A DNA stretch of 64,000 nt from Paraflavitalea devenefica (GTDB lineage Bacteria > Bacteroidota > Bacteroidia > Chitinophagales > Chitinophagaceae): assembly GCF_011759375.1 (NCBI RefSeq), contig NZ_JAARML010000006.1:62001-126000 (forward strand). Reading direction: 5' to 3'. Both the position numbers and the translations under genes were made by a program. The notes beneath the pieces are model-generated. The model did not search any database and was not told the origin of the DNA. It was given only the letters and a program-made list of their open reading frames with translations. Shown piece after piece: positions 53,031-59,923 of this stretch (position 1 is the first letter of the stretch; each line of letters begins with the position of its first letter).

Positions 53031-56000
53031 ATGCGCCTGATAAAACAATGCTTTCTCTATTTTAAAGAAGGAAACTCTGACAAGGTTTATGAAATAGACC
53101 TGTGTGATGTAGGCAATGATAAGTATGTGGTGAATTTCCGTTATGGCCGCAGGGGCGGTACCCTGAAGGAAGGCAGTAAAACGCCCGTACCTGTATCCCT
53201 GTCTGATGCTGAAAAGATCTATGATGAAGTGGCCGATGAAAAGATCAGCAAGGGCTATACCACTTCCGAAAGCGGTCAGCCGCCTGCTCCAAGGGCCAGC
53301 GCTTTTACCCTGCATGTATCTCCTGGTGTTACTACCGACTGGACGTTGCTGCCTGATGGCCGTAATAAATCCATCCTGAAGCGTTTGCAGCAAGCTGTAC
53401 AGGGCAGCACTCCTTCCCGGAAAACATCCTGGAAACTGAGTCGCGTGATCTGGAAGGCGGGTGAATACAAGATCAAAGAAGCTACCCCTTATCTGATCCA
53501 ATTATTTCAAAAAGGCGACACGCTCCATCAATACGCCTGTACCTGGGCATTGGCCCGTACCGGTAATGAGGATGCAGCCGGCGCCTTGCAGGCAATTTAT
53601 AAAGACCACTCCTCCCCATTGGTCAGCCGCATAGCCGGGGCCGGTCTGCTTACTATACTTACCGGTACAGCCCGGGAGCAACACGCCACGCACTACCTCA
53701 ATGCCCTGCCGGAAGCGATTAAAGCAGTCATTGAAAGCAACCAGGCCACTGCATTGGAGTCCCTGCTCACAGAAAGGCTATTGCAATTACAACCGCAATA
53801 CAACTGGCTGGAAAGCCTGTACCTGCTTTCGGTGGAAAGAAGATGGCTACGCCCTTTTATAAAGCGGTTATTGCTGCAGGCGCCTTTACAACCCAATTAT
53901 TTTAAACACGTACGCGCTATTTATAAGCTGGCTGAGTTGCTGGATGATTTTGAATTTACCGGCGTGCTGGGCTGCCGTATAGAACGGGAAGAAGAAATGT
54001 TTGAGCACCATGTGCCCAATACTGTCCGAGAGCGGAAAGTATTTGTGCAGGAAGTGGATGAATATGTGAGCCCGCACAAGGAACTGCTGAAAAAGAACAG
54101 CCGGCTGGCCTACTCACAAAAAACACGCTGGTACCTGCACCGCCGTATACGCCGCCGCCTGCAAATGCTGGGCAATACCAACAATACCGATTATGTGAAG
54201 CTGGCTACCGCCTTGCTGATCAGCTATAATAAAGAACGGGATTTTAAGGAGACCTACTCCACTACCCATTATACCTGGATAGGTGGCCGGTACACACAGG
54301 TGAAGACCCATTACCCGCAAAATGCGCACGCCGTATTCATGCACCAGGTATTAAGCGGTGAACATCCTGAGCTGCAACTTGTCAATGGCCATGTATGGAA
54401 AATATTAACACCCGCGGCCGCCCGTGCTGCTGCACAGGCACGCCAGGCCATCCAGAATAACCGCAATAGCGGCGGCTTGCTTAAAAAGCTGATCGGACTG
54501 TTTTCCAAGAAGAAAACTGCCTATACGCCGATAGCTGGTCCCGTGCCCTCATCAACGCAACAGCCGGCAGCGGCAGCGCCAACTTCCAATGAAAATGGAA
54601 CGCCCTTCCTGCATTTGTGGAACCAGCTTCCGCAATCATACCTACAATTGTTGCTGGAAGCGGAGATGGAAGAGATCCATGAGTTTGCCGCCGGGGCATT
54701 ACCCATTCACCCATCCTGGCAAGAGATCAAGGCAAAACTCGACCTACCCGTTTATAAACGTTTAGTTACATCACCCTTTTCCATACCGGCTGAATTCGGC
54801 TTTACCCTCGTACAGGAAAGGTATGCTACCCTGCAACCGGAATGGGACCTGGTAATTGCCCTGCTCAATGCCGGCCATGAACCGGCAAGGAATAAGGGAA
54901 AAGAGTGGACTACCGCTTACCAATCTGCTTATTTTCTCCAAAGTGATTTTATCAAAGACCTGGTGTTTGCCCGCCAGGCTGATATCAGGCAATGGGGCGC
55001 CGCACTTATCCGTAACAGTCAACTGACCAGTGACCTGAAAAAAGCGGTGGCAGGCAAAGCCATTGCAGAAATAATGGCTACTACCACCACGGATGAAAGC
55101 ACCGCAGCGATTATCAAAGGCGCCGGTGACAGTTTATTTGAATTGTTTGGCCCCGAATTACAGGAAGTACCGTTTACCATCATCGCCGACCTGCTGCAGC
55201 ATTCCGCTCCACCGGTACTGGTATTTGGCCTGCGGTTATTAAAGGCCAACCGCCAGCAGGTGAAACCTGATACGCTCAGCAAATCCCTGTTGGTAGGGTT
55301 ACTGCAACATCCTTATGCCCCGGTACGGGAAGCCGGTATTGGCTTATTGACCGATATAGAGGCAGGCACTTTACTGAAGTACCAGGAAGAGATGATCGCC
55401 GCCTGCGTATCCGTGCATCAGAATGTACGGCAGGGCATGCCACCGGTGATTGGCCGTATAGCACAGCAGGACACCCCCTTTGGCAATAAGGCAGCAGAAG
55501 TACTGATGCCTTTCCTGTTAAGAAAAGAAATTAGTGAAGGATTGCATGAAGATGTGAGCAGCCTGTTGTGCAATGAGCTAAGCGGCTATTTGCAAAATGC
55601 CAATAAAGAAACTGCCCTCAACCTGTTGTACGGTAATTATAAAGCTGCACAGAACGTGGGTGTGGTGATCCTGGAGAAGTACACCAGCCCCGATCAGTTG
55701 ACCATTCCGCAGGTAATAGCCCTGGGTGGCCATGAAAACCTCACCGTACGTACCTGGAGCTGGAAGTTTTACCGGGAGCAGGCCGCCCGTATTAAGTATG
55801 AAAAGGAAGCAACTGTAAAACTACTGGAAAGCAAGTGGCAGGATACCCGGCAGTTTGCGATGCAATATTTCAGGGAACAGTTTACGGCTGCCGATTGGTC
55901 GCCCGAAGCCCTGATCACTTTAGCCGACTCCGTAAAACCCGATATAGAAGCATTTGGCCGGGAACTTATTACGAAGTTCTTCGACAGTGAGCATGGTATG

Positions 56001-56366
56001 CAATACCTGCTGCAACTGAGCCAGCACCCCAGTGAAAAGATGCAATTGTTTGCGACCAATTACCTGGAACGTTTTGCAGCCGGTGATGTAGAGAAGATAC
56101 AGTCACTGGAATTTTATTTCCGCTCCGTATTGACCCGTGTAAACAAAGCGCGGATCGCGAAGAACAGGATCTACCAGTTCCTGCTGGCCGAAGGGCGGAA
56201 ATCAGAAGCGGCCGCCAAAGCAGTGAGCGCTATCCTGTCCGACATCTCTGCCATGGCTGCCATTGGCGATAAGGCCAAATGTATCGAGGTGTTACTGCAG
56301 CTCCGGTCGCTCTATGAGGTGGAAACACCTTTAAAGGTAAAACTCATTGAAACAAGATTATCATAA
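53031..56366 (+). CDS. Retron-associated WGR and HEAT/ARM-repeat protein
   Basis: 1111 residues, no signal peptide. Residues 1-80 form a WGR domain (FLYFKEGNSDKVYEIDLCDV; FRYGRRGGTLKEGSKTPV, with Y38-G-R in place of WGR). Residues about 125-495 and 530-1111 are helical HEAT/ARM-like repeats (WKLSRVIWKAGEYKIKEATP; YLIQLFQKGDTLHQYACTWA; SWKFYREQAARIKYEKEATV), separated by a Pro/Ala linker near 503-525. It is the first gene of a unit with the SWIM protein (9 bases on) and the retron. My recollection is that an ARM protein is one accessory of type XIII retrons, so it is likely an effector or scaffold of an anti-phage system. Its promoter is not clear: TATTTTTTG at 52988-52996 is a poor -7 match. 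Confidence 0.85.
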   Translation: MRLIKQCFLYFKEGNSDKVYEIDLCDVGNDKYVVNFRYGRRGGTLKEGSKTPVPVSLSDAEKIYDEVADEKISKGYTTSESGQPPAPRASAFTLHVSPGVTTDWTLLPDGRNKSILKRLQQAVQGSTPSRKTSWKLSRVIWKAGEYKIKEATPYLIQLFQKGDTLHQYACTWALARTGNEDAAGALQAIYKDHSSPLVSRIAGAGLLTILTGTAREQHATHYLNALPEAIKAVIESNQATALESLLTERLLQLQPQYNWLESLYLLSVERRWLRPFIKRLLLQAPLQPNYFKHVRAIYKLAELLDDFEFTGVLGCRIEREEEMFEHHVPNTVRERKVFVQEVDEYVSPHKELLKKNSRLAYSQKTRWYLHRRIRRRLQMLGNTNNTDYVKLATALLISYNKERDFKETYSTTHYTWIGGRYTQVKTHYPQNAHAVFMHQVLSGEHPELQLVNGHVWKILTPAAARAAAQARQAIQNNRNSGGLLKKLIGLFSKKKTAYTPIAGPVPSSTQQPAAAAPTSNENGTPFLHLWNQLPQSYLQLLLEAEMEEIHEFAAGALPIHPSWQEIKAKLDLPVYKRLVTSPFSIPAEFGFTLVQERYATLQPEWDLVIALLNAGHEPARNKGKEWTTAYQSAYFLQSDFIKDLVFARQADIRQWGAALIRNSQLTSDLKKAVAGKAIAEIMATTTTDESTAAIIKGAGDSLFELFGPELQEVPFTIIADLLQHSAPPVLVFGLRLLKANRQQVKPDTLSKSLLVGLLQHPYAPVREAGIGLLTDIEAGTLLKYQEEMIAACVSVHQNVRQGMPPVIGRIAQQDTPFGNKAAEVLMPFLLRKEISEGLHEDVSSLLCNELSGYLQNANKETALNLLYGNYKAAQNVGVVILEKYTSPDQLTIPQVIALGGHENLTVRTWSWKFYREQAARIKYEKEATVKLLESKWQDTRQFAMQYFREQFTAADWSPEALITLADSVKPDIEAFGRELITKFFDSEHGMQYLLQLSQHPSEKMQLFATNYLERFAAGDVEKIQSLEFYFRSVLTRVNKARIAKNRIYQFLLAEGRKSEAAAKAVSAILSDISAMAAIGDKAKCIEVLLQLRSLYEVETPLKVKLIETRLS

Positions 56367-56375
56367 ACCGTCAGC

Positions 56376-58037
56376 ATGTTATTCAATTATCGCTTTGCAG
56401 GCAATAGTACAGTGACCAGTACCTCGCACATGACAGGAATGTCGTTTGCGCCGGATACTTTACGCGAGAGCGCCTGGTTTGTGGGAAAGCTGCACAAGAA
56501 GCTGGCTTTCCGGGAGGCCATTTCGGCCCTGCATGATGTAGTGATCAGTGATCTCCGGTTCAAGCCCAAAGACAAAACCGCTTATAAGGAATGGGTAGCG
56601 CAAAATGAAACGATGTTCCTGGCAGAGTATATGGCAGGTTATGATGCACAGGCTGCCACCAACCGGATGGCGGAGATTAAAACAGAACTGGCCACCATCG
56701 CGCAACAAAAAGATAAGATCCTCTCCCCTTTTTACAGGGCACGGAAGAGATACTTCGATTACCTGTACTTTGTCAACAGAGAAGCCTGGTTTGTGCTGGA
56801 CCCGGTAATCACGATCCATCCGGATGAATTATTCTTTGAGTGTTTCAGTGAAGATGAATCCACTTATGGCAAGCTGGGTTGCAATTACAACGTGTTTAAA
56901 GAGATCAACGACTACAAGTGTGGTACTACCAATGTAGATTATTCTTCGGGTCTGTATGAAGAGTTCCAGAAGATACGGGATTATAAAGAGACCGAGCTGA
57001 AGGTAGACCCCACCGGCTTTACGGTACAAACCACCCAAGAGGAGGCCTTCAAGGAAAAAAAGATTGACCTGCCGGATAGCTGGGTACGTGGCTTTTTACA
57101 GGTCAGCAGCGCTATGACCCTGCCCACCATCCAGGTAGAGCTGCACCCCATGGATATTTACAGCATTTGCCTGCTGTTGCGCCGCTTCAAAGAAAAGAGA
57201 GGTCCCCGCTCCCTGCGGTATGTGTTGGAGCCGGGCCACCCTGTAAAAGTGGTGCTGGAACCCTGGGGTAAAGAGATCGTATGCGCGCGCAGCGTATATA
57301 CCGGCTCGATAAGCCAGGAGATAAGGACCTGGGGCAGAAGAAGGCTGTTGATCCTGGAAAGACTGATACCGGTAGCCAAAAAGTTTACCGTGCATTTGCT
57401 GGGCACCGGCCTGCCTGCTTTTTATATTGCCGACCTGGGTGATATGAATTTTACGCTGGGCCTGAGTGGCTGGACCAGTAATGACTGGAGCCATGCCGGG
57501 AATTTTGACCTGCTGGCCCCACGCCTCACCGTAGATGATGCCACCAAACAACAGGTATTTGCCGCACTGCAAAAGGAATGGCTGGGCACATCGGCACAGA
57601 TTGCCCAAAAGCTCAATATAGATACGGCCAAAGTAGCCGGCGCGCTGAGCGCCTACACACAGGCCGGGCGGGTGATCTATGACCTGAACAGTGATGTATA
57701 CCGCCTGCGGGAACTGAGCCGGGAGCCCCTCCCCTTCGACAAGTTGCGTTTTGATAACCCGCGCGAAGAAATGGCAGCGCAGTTACTTACCACACAGGAG
57801 ATAAAGGTTAGCTCCCAGGCATTGCCGGATAATTGCCTCCAGCTTACCGGTACGGTGAAGAGCGCCCGGAAGACCTTTAATCCGCAACTGGTGATTGATG
57901 GTGATGAGAAGATCAAATCGGCGCATTGCGATTGCAGTTATTATATAGAAAATAAGCTATACAAGGGGCCTTGTGAACACATGCTGGCCATGCGCCAGTC
58001 ATTCAATAAAACGAGGATTGCCCATGGCTTGAAATAA
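56376..58037 (+). CDS. Retron-associated winged-helix SWIM zinc-finger protein
   Basis: 553 residues. The N-terminal 380 residues are a large unknown domain (VNREAWFVLDPVITIHPDEL; FLQVSSAMTLPTIQVELHPM). A winged helix follows at about 390-455 (QVFAALQKEWLGTSAQIAQK; LNIDTAKVAGALSAYTQAGR; VIYDLNSDVYRLREL), then a SWIM zinc finger with C518-x-C520-x12-C533-x-H535 (HCDCSYYIENKLYKGPCEHM). WH plus SWIM is the WHSWIM accessory of type XIII retrons as I recall it. It probably binds nucleic acid, perhaps the msDNA. It is 9 bases downstream of the ARM protein gene and is followed by a weak hairpin and the retron RNA. Confidence 0.88.
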   Translation: MLFNYRFAGNSTVTSTSHMTGMSFAPDTLRESAWFVGKLHKKLAFREAISALHDVVISDLRFKPKDKTAYKEWVAQNETMFLAEYMAGYDAQAATNRMAEIKTELATIAQQKDKILSPFYRARKRYFDYLYFVNREAWFVLDPVITIHPDELFFECFSEDESTYGKLGCNYNVFKEINDYKCGTTNVDYSSGLYEEFQKIRDYKETELKVDPTGFTVQTTQEEAFKEKKIDLPDSWVRGFLQVSSAMTLPTIQVELHPMDIYSICLLLRRFKEKRGPRSLRYVLEPGHPVKVVLEPWGKEIVCARSVYTGSISQEIRTWGRRRLLILERLIPVAKKFTVHLLGTGLPAFYIADLGDMNFTLGLSGWTSNDWSHAGNFDLLAPRLTVDDATKQQVFAALQKEWLGTSAQIAQKLNIDTAKVAGALSAYTQAGRVIYDLNSDVYRLRELSREPLPFDKLRFDNPREEMAAQLLTTQEIKVSSQALPDNCLQLTGTVKSARKTFNPQLVIDGDEKIKSAHCDCSYYIENKLYKGPCEHMLAMRQSFNKTRIAHGLK

Positions 58038-58042
58038 GCGCC

Positions 58043-58073
58043 CTGGTATTCTAAAAAGATACCGGTCATTTTT
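58043..58073 (+). terminator. Candidate terminator after the WHSWIM gene
   Basis: CTGGTAT (58043-58049) can pair with ATACCGG (58059-58065) over a 9-base A-rich loop, followed by TCATTTTTA. The stem is short (7 bp with one G-U), so only part of transcription may stop here. It would separate the protein operon from the retron RNA promoter. Confidence 0.4.
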
Positions 58074-58095
58074 ATAAAATTAAAAAACAGCAACC

Positions 58096-58103
58096 TATAT
58101 TTG
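58096..58103 (+). promoter_or_regulatory. Candidate promoter box of the retron RNA
   Basis: TATATTTG is an exact TAnnTTTG match. The T-run at 58069-58073 stands at the -33 distance (22 bases upstream) but is not TTTG. The implied start near 58110 lies about 13 bases before the a1 arm of the retron RNA at 58123, as expected for a primary transcript of msr-msd-RT. Confidence 0.55.
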
Positions 58104-58122
58104 TTAACCGCTTTTCGTGTTC

Positions 58123-58363
58123 TTTGACAGAGGGAAAAAAGATGCACCTTGCTTCCGAAAGGAAAGGGCGATGTTTCGTCGTCCATGCAACATGAACTAT
58201 TCATGCATCACCAAATGTAATCTTTACTATGGCATACCGGCTACCAGTGCAATTTATCAGTACTGGCACTGTGTGCCTTAAATTGCACTGGTAGCCGGTA
58301 TGCCTGGCGTTGATTAATCTGGTCACCGGCGCGCACGAAGGCAGCATGCTTCCCTCTGTCAGA
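58123..58363 (+). ncRNA. Retron msr-msd non-coding RNA
   Basis: The complementary ends a1 (58125-58136, TGACAGAGGGAA) and a2 (58350-58361, TTCCCTCTGTCA) are a perfect 12-bp pair that extends to 14 bp with one G-U. The first G after a1 is at 58141 and is the candidate branching guanosine. The msr follows. GATGCA (58141-58146) can pair with TGCATC (58204-58209). Inside are CCTT-gc-TTCC-GAAA-GGAA-AGGG, CGATG-TTT-CGTCG and CATGAA-CTA-TTCATG hairpins. The msd stem is a perfect 26-bp inverted repeat, arms 58231-58256 and 58279-58304, capped by an 8-base bulge and a 5-bp hairpin GGCAC-TGT-GTGCC (58265-58277). The RT start codon is 3-27 bases after a2. All pairing is seen directly; the retron role is inferred from it and from the RT. 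Confidence 0.9.
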
Positions 58364-58365
58364 AC

Positions 58366-59898
58366 ATGATATTCCACTCTTCATCCACTATGTTCGATAG
58401 CAAACCCACCCGCCAGCAATTGTATGACCGCATCCGCGAAAGCTCGAAGGATGCCGTGGTATTGGAGGAAATGAAGCGCCTGGGATTCTGGTCTAAAAAT
58501 GATCAGTCGCCCACTATCCCGGAATTGCTGATCAAACAAGAGGTTGAACTCAATAAAGAGTTCCAGCAACTGTTCAACCGGCACCGGCAATACCAGAACA
58601 AGGAGGCCGTATTGAAGGAAATGCGGCTAAAGCGGATGGCCGAGGCCAAAGCAAAGCGGGAGGCGAATAAGAAGAAACGGGAACAGCAACGCTTTGAGAA
58701 AGCGGAAGCCTGGCGGAAGCAAAAAGAAACGGAAATTATTTACCTCGGCGAAGAGGTATCCATAGGATTAAACCATACTGAATCCAATGTAGCTGCTTTA
58801 CAAAAGCACCAGTTGCCTGTATTTGTGAATGAAAATGAACTGGCATTGGCGATGGGTGTTACATTGAAAGAACTGCGCTTCCTGGCTTTCTCCCGGAAGG
58901 TATCTACCGTATCTCATTACAGGAAGTTTTACCTGCCCAAAAAATCAGGCGGCAAAAGGTTGATCTCCGCCCCCATGCCACGCCTGAAGAAAACACAGTA
59001 CTGGATACTGGAAAACATCCTTAATAAAGTAGCGGTGCACCAGGCGGTACATGGCTTTACGCTGAATCGCTCCATCCTCAGCAATGCGCAACTGCATGTA
59101 GGTAAAAAGGTGGTATTGAATATAGATGTGAAAGACTTCTTCCCTTCTATCCACTTTAAAAGGGTGAAAGGACTGTTGCAGCAACTGGGCTATGCAGAAA
59201 AGATTGCTACCATCCTGGCCCTGCTGTGCACAGAAGCGGTAACAGAAGCCGTAGAGATTGACGGGAAAGATTATTTCGTACAAAAAGGAAACCGGGTATT
59301 GCCGCAGGGTGCGCCTACCAGTCCGGCCATCACCAACATCCTGTGTTATAAGCTCGATAAACGTTTACAGGGTCTGGCTACCAAACACCAATGCCATTAT
59401 ACCCGCTATGCAGATGATGTTACTTTCTCCTGGAACAGCAACGATGTTAATGCACAGCAAATGGTATGGCGTATTAAGAATATCCTGCAGGATGAAGGAT
59501 TTACCGTGCATCCCGACAAGGTCCGTATTATGCACACCGGAACGCGCCAGGAAGTGACGGGCATCGTCGTAAATGAAAAATTAGGCATAGACCGTAATAA
59601 GCTGCGCCGGTTCAGGGCGCTGCTGCACCAGTTACAAACCAAAGATGCTGCGGAACTCATGCCGGGTGTGGAAAGTCCGGCCAATGTAGTCATTGGCTAT
59701 GCCAACTTTGTGAAGATGGTGAAACCAGCACAGGGCGCCGCCTTTTCTAAACAGATAGACCAACTGTTCCAGTCCGGCCGCCTGCAATACCTGGTGAAAG
59801 AAACACCACCTTCACCTGGTAATAATGGTGTGCCCCCTACTCCTCCCAGTCAACAGGCAGGCAAGGATGATGATAAGCCGTGGTGGAATGTGGTGTGA
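58366..59898 (+). CDS. Retron-type reverse transcriptase with long N-terminal extension
   Basis: 510 residues from ATG 58366, or 502 from ATG 58390, whose N-terminus MFDSKPTRQQLYDRI looks more natural. The N-terminal 170 residues are an extension with a charged coiled coil (about 85-125, KEMRLKRMAEAKAKREANKK). The RT core has KFYLPKKSGGKRLISAPMPR, LNIDVKDFFPS with D254, VLPQGAPTSPAITN (from 311) and RYADD with Y348-A-D350-D351. The retron-typical V397-T-G lies downstream. It copies the msd part of the RNA to msDNA. The sequence style recalls the myxobacterial Mx162/Sa163 enzymes, by memory. No maturase X domain or HNH endonuclease follows, so it is not a group II intron. A low-complexity Pro-rich tail ends PWWNVV. 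Confidence 0.94.
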   Translation: MIFHSSSTMFDSKPTRQQLYDRIRESSKDAVVLEEMKRLGFWSKNDQSPTIPELLIKQEVELNKEFQQLFNRHRQYQNKEAVLKEMRLKRMAEAKAKREANKKKREQQRFEKAEAWRKQKETEIIYLGEEVSIGLNHTESNVAALQKHQLPVFVNENELALAMGVTLKELRFLAFSRKVSTVSHYRKFYLPKKSGGKRLISAPMPRLKKTQYWILENILNKVAVHQAVHGFTLNRSILSNAQLHVGKKVVLNIDVKDFFPSIHFKRVKGLLQQLGYAEKIATILALLCTEAVTEAVEIDGKDYFVQKGNRVLPQGAPTSPAITNILCYKLDKRLQGLATKHQCHYTRYADDVTFSWNSNDVNAQQMVWRIKNILQDEGFTVHPDKVRIMHTGTRQEVTGIVVNEKLGIDRNKLRRFRALLHQLQTKDAAELMPGVESPANVVIGYANFVKMVKPAQGAAFSKQIDQLFQSGRLQYLVKETPPSPGNNGVPPTPPSQQAGKDDDKPWWNVV

Positions 59899-59923
59899 TT
59901 CATTCACATTAAACCTTATAAGC

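Noticed and set aside
53031..56366. ARM protein as a plain housekeeping HEAT-repeat protein unrelated to the retron
   Set aside because: It is 9 bases from the WHSWIM gene and codirectional with the retron RNA and RT, and the trio matches a recalled retron type. The link is still inferred, not shown.
57728..57750. Codons for PLPFDKLRF in the WHSWIM gene as another copy of the palindromic repeat
   Set aside because: Only CCCTTCGACAAG is shared. The rest of both arms is missing, and the segment fits the reading frame of a conserved protein, so it is probably coincidence.
58231..58304. The 26-bp inverted repeat as a transposon/MITE end, CRISPR unit or plain terminator
   Set aside because: It is enclosed by the a1/a2 complementary ends, has no flanking target duplication that I can see, no U-tract after the right arm, and is followed by a retron RT. 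The msd stem explains it better.
58366..59898. Group II intron or diversity-generating RT
   Set aside because: No maturase X domain or HNH endonuclease follows the RT, no intron RNA domain V is seen, and no template/variable repeat or target gene is near. The VTG motif and upstream RNA fit a retron.
59825..59923. N-terminal extension of the duplicated-domain protein
   Set aside because: It overlaps the RT gene. The signal peptide begins at the ATG at 59924.
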